Shown here in pieces: positions 25,893 through 38,091 of a stretch of 64,000 bases of DNA (position 1 is its first letter; each line of letters starts with the position of its first letter). The stretch is from Rhynchospora pubera. Taxonomy: Eukaryota; Streptophyta; Magnoliopsida; Poales; Cyperaceae. The stretch spans positions 80,085,002 through 80,149,001 of the forward strand of contig CM051463.1 of the NCBI GenBank assembly GCA_028095005.1. Direction: 5' to 3'. A program made the translations under genes and the position numbers. The notes below the pieces were generated by a model, which searched no databases, had not been told where the DNA came from, and saw only the letters and a program-made list of their open reading frames with translations.

Positions 25893-26287
25893 GGCTAAAG
25901 TATACTCCAGCATATAGATAGTCCGTATGCTGGAGTCGTTTCTCACAATCTAAAATGCATACAGTCGATTCGAAGCTTTCAAATTGTTCTTCATATTGAA
26001 ATCTCATAAGAAACTAAAATTTACATTTTTTTCGAATTCTTTTACTATATATTATGCTATTTTAAAAAAATATTGTAAAGGAGTTGTAAAGGAGTATTTC
26101 TGGCCCTTCAATTTGAAAATAGCATAATATATAGCAAAAAAATTCGAAAAAATATAAAATTTGGTCTTGAAGGATATTTTTACATGGAGAACAACTTGAA
26201 CGGTTTGGATCGACTGTTTGAATTTTATATTTTCAGAAACGACTCTAGCATACGGGTTTGATCCGTGTGCTGGAGTATACTTTAACC
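25893..26287. mobile_element. Fold-back / MITE-like inverted repeat, about 395 bp
   Basis: The ends are imperfect inverse copies: GGCTAAAGTATACTCCAGCA on the left and TGCTGGAGTATACTTTAACC on the right. Arms continue inward through GTCGTTTCT / AGAAACGAC and the palindromic ATATATTATGCTATTTT region. No target duplication could be fixed because the left flank is a microsatellite. Confidence 0.65.
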
Positions 26288-26668
26288 ATGGTTCATATAA
26301 GCTTCCGTGCACCATGACCGTTTTGGTCGGTGGTTTTACAAATTGTCAAATCTAATTTAACCAACCCAATCTATATATTGAAATCTCATAGCAAATCAAA
26401 TTTTACAATTTTTGAAAATTTTTTACTATTTTTTTCGAATTTTTTTAGCACTCGCCATTTTTGGCTATAAATATACTAATTTATAAGCCAAAAATGACAA
26501 GTTTTAAAAAATTCGAAAAAAATAGTAAAAAAATTCTAAAAATTGTAAAATTTTGTTTGTTATGAGATTTCAATATATAGATTGGATTGGTTAATTTAGA
26601 TTTGTCAATTTACAAAATCACCGATCAAACGGTCGTGGTGCACGGAGTGCTCTATGCATCATGGTTCA
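26288..26668. mobile_element. Second fold-back / MITE-like inverted repeat, about 380 bp
   Basis: Left arm CCGTGCACCATGACCGTTTT and right arm AACGGTCGTGGTGCACGG are inverted. Pairing continues through TATATATTGAAATCTCATA and its inverse, nearly to the centre. It abuts the element at 25893-26287 and shares the TTGAAATCTCATA internal motif, so the two are probably related families. Confidence 0.65.
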
Positions 26669-27125
26669 CAATAGATTTACTATATATATATATATCATAT
26701 AGATTTGAAACGACCATGTAAAATTTTCAGTTATGCTCATGGTGAGGACTAATATATGGACTACTAAAGCAAATTTTCTCAAGAAAAAAATCGACGTTTT
26801 TGAGATGTTAATGGATTCAAAAAATGAAATATTCAGAAAATTTCACGTGCATATACGTCGCCTAGCTCCTCACCTCTTTACATTCTTTTAATTTCTTACT
26901 TCTAGTAATCCATTGTTATATTCTATGTAATTTTTTTGTAGATATCTAGAAGGCTTATTTTGGAGTTAAAAAGGCCATAGAAGAACTCTAGAGCCATTAT
27001 GAATATAATATATATATTGGAGATAACAATAAAAATTACCAAATTGGCAATTTATATAGATTGATTCCTGTCTCCTGATCACCTGTGCAAATCTTATCCC
27101 GGCTACAGAGAGAGAAAGGGGGGAG

Positions 27126-30100
27126 ATGAAAGCTACAGTATGTGTGACAGGAGCGTCAGGCTTTATTGGTTCATCTCTTGTGAAAAAGCTCCTAGAGAAA
27201 GACTATGATGTGCATGCAACAGTAAGAAATCTTGGTATACTCTCTCTCCTCTCCATCTCTCTCCCTCTAATTCTCCCTCATATTTGTTGAGAATTTTCAA
27301 TTTTGGCAGAGGTTTCGAAAAATACCCAAAACATAAAATTGAGATTTTGACGACCCAGAAGAAATCTTACATTTCTTTTTAGTGAAAAAAGTAACATTTT
27401 TCCTTTGTTTCAATTAAAGTCAGCTAGATCCATGAATACTTAGTTGGAATTTGTTTTTACTTAAATGAAATTTTATAATTGAAAGTTTGAAACCTCAAGC
27501 CTGCTACAGCCTACATGTCATTTAAAATAAATGGAAGTGAACTAAAACTACAGGAGATGAGTCTAAGGTGAGGCTTCTAAGAGATCTACCAGGAGCTGAC
27601 ACGCGGCTATTTCTCTTCGAGGCCGATATCTACGACCCCGGCACATTTGGACCGGCGATTGGAGGTTGTGAATTCGTCTTCTTAGTCGCTACGCCTTTGA
27701 ATCATGATCCTCTCAGCTCGAAGGTTACTCAATCTTTTATTTATTTGTATTTTTAGTGAGTAGAGATTAGTCAATGCGTATTATTAAATATGACAGCATC
27801 TTTTGTAAAGAGAGAGAACTCAACAACACCAAGGAGACGTCACATGCAGATGCAGGCCCAAATACAAACAAAATGCAATATTACCAAATGAGTCCAATTT
27901 TTTCTTGTAATTATACATATTGATCGACATCATAGGAATTTATGTGGACACTTACGTAATGAACCGTTTATGATGATGTTTAGGAAGCTAACTTGTTGGC
28001 ATATATCTTGAACAGTACAAAGACACAACAGAAGCTGCAATTGACGGGATACATACAATCCTAAGGTTGTGCGAGCAGTCCGGTACGGTCAGACGTGTAG
28101 TTTATACCGGCTCAGTAACTGCAAGCTCACCGTGGAAGGAAGACTTCAGCGGCTACAAGGACTTCATAGACGAATCTTGTTGGACTAAATTTGATCTCCC
28201 TTACCCACATTATACCGACCACTTGAGAGTATGTGTTTCTCCATTTGTAATATATTTGTTAGATTTCAAGATTTAATAATTAATATGTGTTAGTCTAGAC
28301 AACCCTTACCCTAAGGTTCCGTTTGGATGGTGTGGGAATAAGAAAATTAAGCAAAGAAGTATTGGAAAGTGTGTAACTTTGTGAAGAGTTTGGATTGTTT
28401 ATAATAAATTTGGAAGTAGGAAGAAGCTATTCCCTTATTCTTGTTTCCATCCAAACGGAGCCTAAGGGAAAATTTTCATTTTCCTTTACTTCTTTGATTA
28501 GTTATATTATTAATTTTTGTATAAACTCAATAAATGCAGTGTCAAACCTGCTTTTTTCTTCTCAAATTAATGATGAAGTTGTTTTGTTTTCGTTTTGTAA
28601 GGGTCCGGATCAAATATGCAAAATGTGGGTTTTAGCAGGCCTCAACATTAACCTTAGCAATTTCCTGGTTTTTATTCATTTTTTTTTAATATCAAATTTT
28701 GCTCAAGTTTGATATTAAAAAAAATTGTGTTGTCACTGTCGTGTATATAGGGCTGGCAGTTATTGAACTCATCATTTTATGCTGAAGTTATGAATATTTC
28801 ACTGCCAGCCCTATATACTAAAAAATTATTACTTCAATAGTATTATTAAGAAGGATTAATTGGTTTTATGTCACTGTGAAAATTAGCTAATTAGTGATAT
28901 GTCACTGTTAGATTACAAATTAGATTCATGCCATCATCAAATTATGTCAATTAGAAATATGTCATTATCTCATTCCAAAAAAAATTTAATTCTAAAAATA
29001 CCATCATGAATGCTCTCAATATTTTTCAAAAATTCCCAAATTACGCTTTCCGACTGTATTTGTTTCTATTTCTTATATCACCGAGATTATAAAAAGACAA
29101 ATAATGTTTGAGTCTTAAAGTACAGTGCAATTTGAGAATATTTTCAATTTCAAAGTATAGTAGTGACATAAAACTAATTTGTCATTTACTGATGGTATTT
29201 TTCTAATTTCTAATTTTTGTAGCGGCATAAAACTAATTTGTCATTTAGTGATGATATTTTTAATTTTTAATTTTTTAGTGGCATATTTAAAAGAGTAAAA
29301 TCGGTAAATCAATTTTTCAGTGGCAAAAAACTAATTTTTACTTTTTCACAGTGGCATAAAACTAAATTTTCATTTAGTGATGGTATTTTACTAATTTCAA
29401 CTTTTTGCAGTGGCATAAACCTAATTAACCCTATTAAGGATTGTATGATTATATTTCCAAAATTACCACTTCATTACCTAATACCTAGCTAGGTAAAACA
29501 AAAAGGATATTATCATTCGAATACGAGGAAATTGTAAAAGGATTTCAAGCTTTCACTCTCATTGATTATTTAACTGAAATGAACAAACATATCGTTGAAG
29601 TTATATCCTTATATATTTTTTTCTTTTAGAAAACTTTATCGACAAAATGGATTTGTAATGATTTCTTACGGTAGGAGTTGCATTCTTTGATAACAAGAAT
29701 TAATATTGTTAAGTTGTTTTCAGGATTACACAAGGTCAAAAACTCTTTTAGAGAAAGAAATCCTAAAATACAACAGAGAAGGTGAGCAAAGACTGGAGGT
29801 TGTGAGCCTCACTTGTGGACTTGTTGGAGGTGATACAATCCTCTCGTACGTTCCAAATAGCCCACACGTGATCATATCGCCACTAACCGGTATTGAAATC
29901 TACCACAGTACGTTAAAATTCATACACGCGTTGCTGGGTTCAGTACCACTGGTTCACATAGATGATGTTTGCGAGGCACATATATTTTGCATAGAAAGGT
30001 CGGTCATGGCCGGTCGGTTTCTTTGTGCCGTTGACTATCCAAAGCTGAAAGATTTTGAGGATTACTTTGCAAAGAAATTTCCAGATCTCAAGCTTATCAA

Positions 30101-30680
30101 TGAGTAAGATCTCAAGGATTTTTTAATTATTGATTTCAGTATGCATTTTTTAACCTGGTAAGTGGTAGTAAATTGTTGCTTTAAATCCCAAATTTAGCAT
30201 ATAGACCTAATAGTCATGCCGGATCTTTCAGAAAAAAATTTCCTCAAGTACGTAATTGCAATTATTTGAACCTCAAAGGATTTAAAACTTCTGGCCCAAT
30301 ATATAAGTACATAAGGTAATTAAAAATTCACGGAAAAATTTCAAAGATTGGATTAATAAATTTTGAGCCTTCGGTACACATTGGCTCATTGGCTGGGAAA
30401 AGGCTTGTAACTATTTGCCAGTAATTGTGAACCTGTTTAGCTAATATGTTTTCATTCCCATGAAATTCTTGTTAAAAAAAAGATAAAATGAAAGGAAAAG
30501 GGATAGAGTGGTTTGTAATTGGAAAGCAATTTTTGCTCATTTTTCAGGGTGGAAGGAGAAGGAAAAAGCGTAAAGGCTTGTTCACAAAAGCTGGTTGATT
30601 TGGGGTTTAAGTACCAATTTGGTTTTGAGGAGATATTGAGTGCGAGTCTGGAATGCGCCAAGAGACTTGGAGCAATTTGA
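27126..30680 (+). CDS. NAD(P)H-dependent reductase, extended SDR (dihydroflavonol/anthocyanidin reductase-like)
   Basis: Five exons: 27126-27234, 27554-27723, 28016-28228, 29724-30103 and 30548-30680. They total 1005 nt, giving 334 residues, the usual length. The Rossmann cofactor motif VTGASGFIGSSLVKKLL lies at residues 7-23, followed by ATVRN, where Arg suggests NADPH preference. VYTGSVTAS carries the catalytic Ser region, and DYTRSK provides the catalytic YxxxK. The C-terminal half has PLVHIDDVCEAHIF. Relatives reduce carbonyls of dihydroflavonols, anthocyanidins, isoflavonoid intermediates or cinnamoyl-CoA. The substrate cannot be assigned here. Intron 3 (28229-29723) is long because it holds transposable elements. 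No lesion was seen. Confidence 0.9.
28315..28462. mobile_element. Tourist/Harbinger-type MITE, 148 bp, in SDR intron 3
   Basis: TIRs GGTTCCGTTTGGATGG / CCATCCAAACGGAGCC with TAA on both sides (28312-28314 and 28463-28465). Same family as the element at 16589. Confidence 0.88.
28681..28723. repeat. AT-rich 16-bp inverted repeat
   Basis: TTTTTTTAATATCAAA and its exact inverse TTTGATATTAAAAAAA are separated by 11 nt within SDR intron 3. Confidence 0.85.
28743..28818. repeat. Perfect 18-bp inverted repeat with 40-nt loop
   Basis: GTATATAGGGCTGGCAGT at 28743-28760 and its exact reverse complement at 28801-28818. It could be a tiny hAT-like MITE (TAGGG ends) or simply a hairpin. No 8-bp TSD was found. 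Confidence 0.85.
28853..29431. mobile_element. Mutator-like MITE, 579 bp, in SDR intron 3
   Basis: The termini GGATTAATTGGTTTTATGTC and (inverse) GGGTTAATTAGGTTTATGCC form a TIR. Flanks TATTAAGAA (28844-28852) and TATTAAGGA (29432-29440) match at 8 of 9 positions, the TSD size of Mutator elements. The right half contains several copies of a roughly 60-70-bp unit with the motif GGCATAAAACTAATTT. Confidence 0.65.
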
Positions 30681-32121
30681 TTCTTTTTTAATTTTCATTT
30701 TGTATTAATCTTTGAAGCTACCTACCGAGACATTAAAAACTTGGTGAATATCAAACAATGAACTCCGATGAACCTAAGCATCTAAGATTATATAAAACTT
30801 CAATTTAGACGAGAAAATAATTTATTCCATGTTTAAGCTATCATTGCAAAGGTGTTCTAGTATTTTTGTTGTTTAACTGGAATGGAAGGATCAATTAAAT
30901 TAAGAAAGAATGTACACCTTTCAGCTAATTTTGTTAGGATAAAAAAATATATTTTTTATTTTGGGAAAGGGTTTTAGAGTAAATTAGGAACGCTGGAAAG
31001 CTATGTTACTCTGGTACACCATATAAGGAGGAGTACCGATACCGGGTATGAACCGGGTTCAGATACGCGCCCGGTACGACACCGGTACGTATCGAGTATG
31101 CCACGTGGCGTATCGAATATTTTAATCTGGTCAAACCAACCGGTACGGTCAGCGGTATGAGCCGGTACGCGTATTGGATCCAAATCGTACACCCAAATGT
31201 GATGACGCTTAGTTGGTACGAGCCGGTACCGCTGACCGTATCGGCTGATTTGACCAGATTAAAATATTCGATACGCCACGTGGCATACTCGGTACGTACC
31301 GGGCGCGTACCCGAACCCGGTTCGTACCCGGTATCGGTACTCCTCCTTATATGGAGTACCCGAGTAACTATTCCCAATTAATGCTGTCCTTATGATCCTA
31401 AATTCCAGATAGATATGTCAATTTATTTAGACTTGAATCAATCAACCTTGCAATTGAATAGTCATGGAGATAATGTCCAAGTCAACATTTTAATCTTGAA
31501 ATCTACTATTTATGTTTTCTTTCGCTCATGCTATACCAATTGACATGGCGAACGAACTCAGTGGACAGGGTCTCGTGGCGACACCAGACACCTCTTGGAC
31601 AGTTGGACATGTTGATGACGCACAAGGAAACATTATAGCAGACCTGTTTTGATGCATTACACACTGTTTACTTAGAGTTGGCCACAGCGGATCAAGAGGC
31701 ATAACAACGGTTGAGGTCATGAGGTCACGTGTGGGGGGGTTTCTTTGGGCACGCATGAGGATCGGAGTCGCAAAGCTGTGAGCAACTGAGCACTGAGCCA
31801 CTCTGCAACTGTAGCGAAGATAGCTAAAGAAGTGGAAGCGTCAAACAAAATTGAGGCTCCCATTTGATTACTCATATTTGATATTCATTAATTGCCATTA
31901 ATTAGATTAGACCAAATAGGCATTTGCGATAAGTTCAACGCCAATGGCATTTAATAATCTACGATTATGCGTGATATATTATTAATGTTTACATCGAACA
32001 ATCAAGTTCATAATTAAATTCCTAGATAACCTCTATCTAGTATGTCTAGAAAAAAAAAAAAAAGGTTCATAATTAAATTCTATTTCAATTAAGTCTAAAT
32101 ACAAGGACTTAAGTTTGTTAA
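30681..32121. other. Intergenic, contains a large inverted repeat
   Basis: No coding exon was recognised. Apart from the inverted-repeat element at 31005-31368 I see only ordinary AT-rich sequence. Confidence 0.5.
31005..31368. mobile_element. Fold-back element with ~150-bp arms, 364 bp
   Basis: The arms are inverse copies, GTTACTC and then CCATATAAGGAGGAGTACCG, continuing through GTATGCCACGTGGCGTATCG to the centre near 31180-31210. GC content is well above the surroundings, with many GGTAC motifs. No transposase, and TSD not resolved (TAT possible). Confidence 0.75.
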
Positions 32122-33061
32122 GGCCTTGATCGGAATGGTGGTATGATAGGAGTTGATTTCAATTCAATAGAATAGAATTGATTAGAAATGATTTCAATTG
32201 ATTTTTGGTGATCGGAAACAATATAAATAGAATTGAAGGGAATTGAAATTGAGCGATCGGAAACCCTGTATGATATTAGAGGAAATGATTTCATATTTTA
32301 AATTTGACTATTATGCCCTCATTCCTAGCTTACCACCTTCTGTAATCCCTACGGTAAATAATTCGTTGCATCTCCTTCGTGCAACAGAACCGGATTAATG
32401 AAATGAGCATTTTATACCAAATTACAAACGCAATTACCAACTCAACATATTTTACAATTAAACCGGTTTTGAAATGAACAATTTAAACCAATGTATCTAA
32501 TGGCTACACAAACCAGCTTGCAATAAAATTGGCTTCAAATCAATGCTTTCAATTGACGTTTCCTCAATTTGGAAAAGGAAGAAAACTAGCAATGAATATC
32601 ACTAGAACATTTCATTGGAACATTTCAACAAACAGCTTGTGTGCACACATTATATAGAAAGATATAGTTAAAAAGAACGTATAATATACTAGTGAGGAAC
32701 AAAGGAACAACTGTGCTCAATTCGGAAAAGAACGAAAACTCCAACGATGAATGATTAATGTCTCTCTCTGAGGTGCACATCTTCTTTAACAAACTGACTT
32801 CTATTTTGAATAGAAAAGAGCAAAATTTTATCGGAAGAGAAAAGGGCATTTTGGTCCAGTACACCAGCGTTACTCTCAGCCAATTGAAATCGCTCGAAAT
32901 TTCTACGTTCTTCATGGGATTTCGCTGGTCGAAAATTTTCCCACCAAGTCGCTCCAAATGAAATCAACTCTCTATTTTTAATCGGTTCCGATCACAAGAT
33001 TTGATGGAAACGGAAATCCATTTCCAATTCTCGCGTCGTTTTTCTGTTTCCGATCAGGGCC
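32122..33061. mobile_element. Non-autonomous PIF/Harbinger-like element, 940 bp
   Basis: Termini GGCCTTGATCGGAA and TTCCGATCAGGGCC are inverted. TAA flanks both ends (32119-32121 and 33062-33064). No transposase reading frame is visible, so it is a deletion derivative or long MITE. Confidence 0.75.
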
Positions 33062-33753
33062 TAAGTGTTTCAGAAAAAGTTTACGACGGGTTTGGCAAAC
33101 CTGTCTTGTAGGAGGGAAATTGGTCTTGATCAAATTGATCTCACAATAGCCGGGTTTGGCAAACCTGTCTTGTAGCAAATACAACGATTAGTGAACTTGT
33201 CTCCTGTAACCTTCCTGAAATAAAAGATGTTAATGTGAATCACTTTAGCCTAATCACAATCATACTGTTCTGAGGCGAAACACCCATTTGCATTAATATC
33301 ATAATTTTTTTTTATCTTAGGAACAATCAGGTAGTACATCCTATTTTTCTTTCTACAGCTTTGTGCATGACATTTTACAAGGATTTTATCCAGTTAGTTC
33401 AGTAGTATAAAACAAAGGCTGGATACTCGAACAAATATATAAATGACATAGTACATACTTATTTGATTAAGGTTGATCTTACAATGTACATTAATTATTC
33501 TTCTACACAAATCCCAATAATAGTTATGTTTGATCATCAAAGGCTATTTGACATTTGCAGAAAAGAATTACGGGTTAATAGATAAGCATTGGCAAAGAAC
33601 TTTTAATTAATATATCACTGATTCTTTGGTTCGTTTGGATGTGGGATTGCTCCCGTGATGCAGGAAGCTACAGCCACCAAGTCCAGCCCTTCAGTCAAAG
33701 CAACCTCCTTCCCTCGGGCCAAGACACTACATAGAAAGCATAGATCATCTTTA
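33062..33753. other. Intergenic, 3' flank of NLR pseudogene
   Basis: A 24-bp direct repeat (GGGTTTGGCAAACCTGTCTT core) occurs twice, near 33090 and 33153. No gene is seen. Confidence 0.5.
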
Positions 33754-36338
33754 TCAAACTATTGAGCATTTAAATTGATTCGAAACTTGAAAGAATGCCA
33801 AAAATTCTAAATTAGAAACAATTGGGTCGAATAAAAGCTTTATATACCTAGTTTCCTCTCTCTTCATATTTAAATCATTCTCCAAGTTAAATTTGGGGCA
33901 TCTAATAACTTTAATCTCAATAGACTTTACTTCTGACAACCCTTCAATTGATAAAAGGTCCGGGCAGTGACTAATTTCCAGCTTCTTCAGCTGTAGTAGG
34001 TTTTTTGGTAGCCTAATAATCTTAGTTTTATGGAGACTATCAATTCGCAACAACTGTAGTGATGGAAGGTCCAAAAACTCGAGAAACTGCGAACATGAAT
34101 AAATTGAAAGCTCAACCAAATAAGTGAACTTCGGTATGTTCCTTAAATTAGAACATTTGCTGATAGATAAGGAATGTATGCAGGGAAAATCCCGATTGTT
34201 TATTTCTACCCAGTTAACCAACTCATACATCTCCCAAATATTCAATTGCTCCAAAGATGGGTATCTGGTACTGTTCTCTGGGATCAATTTAGAATTTGAT
34301 AAATTCATTGTTTGAACATTGTGCATCTTCTGGATGCTAAAAAATCTGAGCAATGGCAGTCCACCAAGATCAGGCAATCTTTCACAATTATAACAGTGAT
34401 CAAATATCACAGAGACCAATGTTAGAAAATATGAACTCTCCATCCAAATTGGAAATACATTCCCTGGATAATCCTGAATAACCAGTTCTTTTAAATTATG
34501 CTTGGGATGCAGGTTTAGAAGCACTTCTTCTGCAATCTCGGCACCATCTTCTCCTTCTAAAATTGTCTTTGAATCACTCCAATGAAGAGATAGAGTCTCA
34601 ATTCTATCTTTGCTTCTAATATCAGCCTCCTTGGCATCAATCCCATTCCTTACATTGACAAGCCCTGATATCTCAAGGCATCCTTTTAGGTGTTCCATGT
34701 ATTTTAATTCTTCAATTCCACAGTGCATCAATGGATCCATCCCCACATTAAATGTCGCCAATCTCTGTAGATTAGTTAATTTTGCAATCCCACGAGGCAT
34801 GACAACATATCCTGCTTCTTTTCTGACATCTAAGTAATGAAGGTTGGTCAATGCCTCTATGGTTCTGGGTAATTCTTCAAGATAATAACAATCTTTGGCT
34901 TCTAATGTCTGGAGATGGACCAAATTTGATATTTCCATGGGAATTCTCTTAATGTTGGTATTACTAAGACCCAAGAAGCACAAATTACTCAGCGACATGA
35001 TTGATTGTGGCAGTTCTTCTATATCCGTATTGTCCAACTTTAATGTTGTCAAGTTCATGCATCTTTTAAATAGATCATCCAATTCAACAAGATTCAAGAT
35101 CGAGGGAGAAATACCCTCACAAATATAATCCGATCTATTCAAAACAATAAATGTTTGCAAATTGTGAACCCCTGTTGTTAATTGTTTCAAAGATACTGAT
35201 TGGAACTCACGAGGTACAAGCGCTAAATGACAAGCTTTTCCAGGTACTTGCTGCATGTATCCCTCCAACTGAAAGTACTCATTCTGACAGAGTTGCTGAA
35301 CCAAATCATGAACAAGTCCCGGCGTCATAAACTTCTCCTCTTTGGTATTATGGATGGATAAGGTTCGAAAAAATGACCGAGATACAAGTTCATCAAAATA
35401 GTCTAACCCAATGTTTTCTAAGTCTTTACTTTCACCAGGCTCAATGAAATCTTGTGACAGCCACATCTGAACTAGATGTTGTTTCGAGAAAACATGTTCC
35501 TTTGGAAACAGAGAACACTACTTGAAACATTTCTTCAAGTTTGGGGGCAAAAACTCATAACAAACTCTCAAAGCCGACAGTGGATCTCCTTCCATTTCAT
35601 ATATTTCCCAAAAGTCACTATCCAACACAGCCCCCCACCAGTCTACATTAAGTGAGTGCCTAACTAGACCACTAACCCCCTTTATGCACAATACATTATT
35701 TCTACACTTTGCAACGAGCTGCTTGCCAATATCTAATAAATCAGAATAAGCATTTGTATTTTGACTGCAAAAGACGCCTTGCTTGAATATGAACCAACTC
35801 CATTCATCAGACAAATGATTCATGTAATAAAAATGCATTGGTCCCCTCACCTCAGAAACAGTCTTTCGTGTCGTGGTAACCACAATAGTACTTCCTTTTG
35901 CACATGCACTGAGAAGCATTGAAAGAAGATCCCAATATTTCTGGGTCTTATTCTCAAAGTTATCCAATAAAAGTAACAATTTATTGTCCCTCAATTCCTC
36001 AGTCACAATTTCCTTGAGAATTTCTATGTCAGTGATATTACATGGAACACGACTTAGTGACTGAATGACAACCCTCGTTAGCTCCTTGTCATCATACACC
36101 TCAGGCATGCATATGAACCTTCTTGAATCAAAGGTACTAAGCACTCGTTCATCATTGTAAATAAGATCAAGTATTGTGGTCCTGCCAGTGCCCCTATCAG
36201 CAACAACACAAACAAAGTTTGGATTTCGATTGTTGTAACCCAGGATAAACTCAAAAATTTTGTTTCTGTCATCCTCCCGACCACATACGAAAGAGCCACC
36301 TACCTCAGAGAATTGCTTGGAAAAATCCGTCTCAACAA
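33754..36338 (-). pseudogene. NB-LRR disease-resistance gene relic (RPP13-like type), no coiled-coil domain
   Basis: Minus strand. The NB-ARC part runs from about 36338 to 35518. It starts at FVCGREDDRNKIFEF and has a P-loop with Arg for the critical Lys (RGTGRTT), a kinase-2 motif LLLLLDNFE lacking the usual DD-W, and RNBS-B GSTIVVTTTR. The GLPL region is degenerate (CIKGVSGLV). After PNLKKCFK an in-frame TAG (35520-35518) replaces the usual Tyr before CSLFPKE. The same frame then continues to 33754 through LVQMWLSQDFIE, an MHD-like VHDLVQQL and about a dozen LRRs. An acceptor-like CTAG lies just before the NB-ARC. No RX coiled-coil exon was found upstream to 38 kb. The degenerate ATP-binding residues plus the nonsense codon mark it as a pseudogene. 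Confidence 0.88.
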
Positions 36339-38091
36339 CCTAGCTAGGTGCAACAAAATATTAAGAAATCAAGGATATAGCATTAGAAAGACGAACATTG
36401 TTTTATAATACAAAGGATAAACAACAAATTAAATAACAATTTCCTAGATTAATTTTTTTATATATATAGTACCTAAATAACTAACAATAGTTGAACTAAT
36501 TTTGAATAAAATAACTAAATTTTTTCTTTACGTGAAAATTAAGTTAGAAAGGGAAGTATTATAAAATGTTAAAATTTAATTTATTTGATTTCATATTATA
36601 TTTGTATTTATAAAAATATTTTAAACCACCTTATTTATATTAAATCACTTCCATCTTATACAATTAGTTATTCAGAATTAATGGTGTTACTAAGAAATGA
36701 TTAACCAAAAATTATTTTAAGAATAAAAAATATTATTTGAATGATGTATTGAGAATAAAAATTTTGTTTGGACCAAAGTATCTTTTTCAATGACTTGTTT
36801 ATTTTTACTTAGCATCATTTTTTTTCTAATTTCATAATGTAATTTTAATTTGTAAAATTAATTTACATATTTAATCAATCTCGTTTTCAAAAAAAAATAA
36901 TAATTCCAGCAAAAATGTTAGAATAGTTAATTAATCGGAATTACTTTCTATTTTCAGAAGTTCAAGAATGAGAGAGATGAGCATCAACAGAGAGGATGAT
37001 GGAGCATAGAGAGGATGAGAGACAGGAAAGAGAGGGGAGAGGAGGGAGCGAAATACGGAGAAATAACAAAAATAACAGGGGAGGCAGGAGAGAGAGGGAG
37101 GACGGAGGAGAGAAAAGGGATAAGTCACAGAGAGAATTATATGTACTAGAATAATTATACATTTTAACTAGAACTTTTATATATATAAATACAACTGTTA
37201 TGAATATAAGTAGAACTGTTATATATATAAGCAGAATCTTTACATATATTAAGTAGAACTAAGCAGAACCTTTACATATATATATTAAGCAGAATTGCTA
37301 TATATATAAGTAGAACATATATATATATTTAGTAGAACTATTATGTATATTACTAGAGCTGTTAAATATATATTAACTATAACTGTGTCCTTCTGTTTCG
37401 CTATATTCGCTCCCTTCCCTCTGTGTCACTGTCTTTTTTTCTTCTGTGAGACGCTAATCTCTCACCTCTATTTCACTCATCCCGCCCTCCCTCATCCCCT
37501 CATCCAAAAAAGAAAAAACGCGTTATCATCCTCTCATCCTCACCTCCTCTTTTCTTTTTCAGAATGCAAACTGAAAAGATGATGAGAATGATAGAATTTG
37601 GAAATGATGCTTCCCCGGTTAATTAATCGGTCTCTCATTTAAAATATTTTTTTTATTTTGAATCCGTTTGACTAATTTTTAGTCCGAATTAAAAGCCGGC
37701 ATAATTCCTTAATTATAAACGCACCGTGAAAAATTCGAAATAAAGACGTAATCTAAGTTTCTGGCCTTTCTTCACGTGTCAAACAGTTTGAGATTCAAAG
37801 CTGGATAATATGACCCAATCGGTCGAGTTAAGCTAAGCATAATGCGTCATATTAGCCACGTAGCCAACGTCCCACCCCATCGGAAGTGATCTTGTACCGC
37901 CCGTTGAAACTTGAAAGTTCTCCACAATAGCAAAATGCGAGCCACTCGTTTCCACCATATATCCTCCGGTTCCAGAAAAGAGAATCTAAATTTTATCTAT
38001 CAATTTCATTTTTTTTTTGGGATTCTGTTGGCTTTTTTTTCCTGATATTTTTTCCAGTGGAAATCTGACTCGTCTCAAGAATTGTTTTTTT
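36339..38091. other. Intergenic, low-complexity sequence
   Basis: Purine-rich GAGAGG tract at 36960-37135, then the AT-rich tandem repeat listed separately, then pyrimidine-rich sequence. Open frames here are low-complexity artefacts. Confidence 0.55.
37172..37385. repeat. Degenerate AT-rich tandem repeat, unit about 20-25 bp
   Basis: About nine imperfect copies of a unit close to AAGTAGAACTGTTATATATA. Confidence 0.75.

Larger units (their letters stand above)
25500..27125. other. Intergenic, FCF1 3' flank with two fold-back elements
   Basis: No gene is seen. The stretch holds a TA/GA microsatellite (about 25850-25890), two inverted-repeat elements listed separately, and the leader of the SDR gene with a purine-rich stretch just before its ATG. 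Confidence 0.6.

Noticed and set aside
31001..31381. ORFs on both strands in the GC-rich inverted repeat
   Set aside because: The overlapping mirror frames are a by-product of the palindrome and its composition.
31526..31801. 91-codon minus-strand ORF
   Set aside because: No recognisable domain, not supported by neighbouring exons, composition typical of chance.
36931..37162. Ser/Leu/Pro-rich minus-strand peptides
   Set aside because: Translation of a GAGAGG-rich low-complexity tract.
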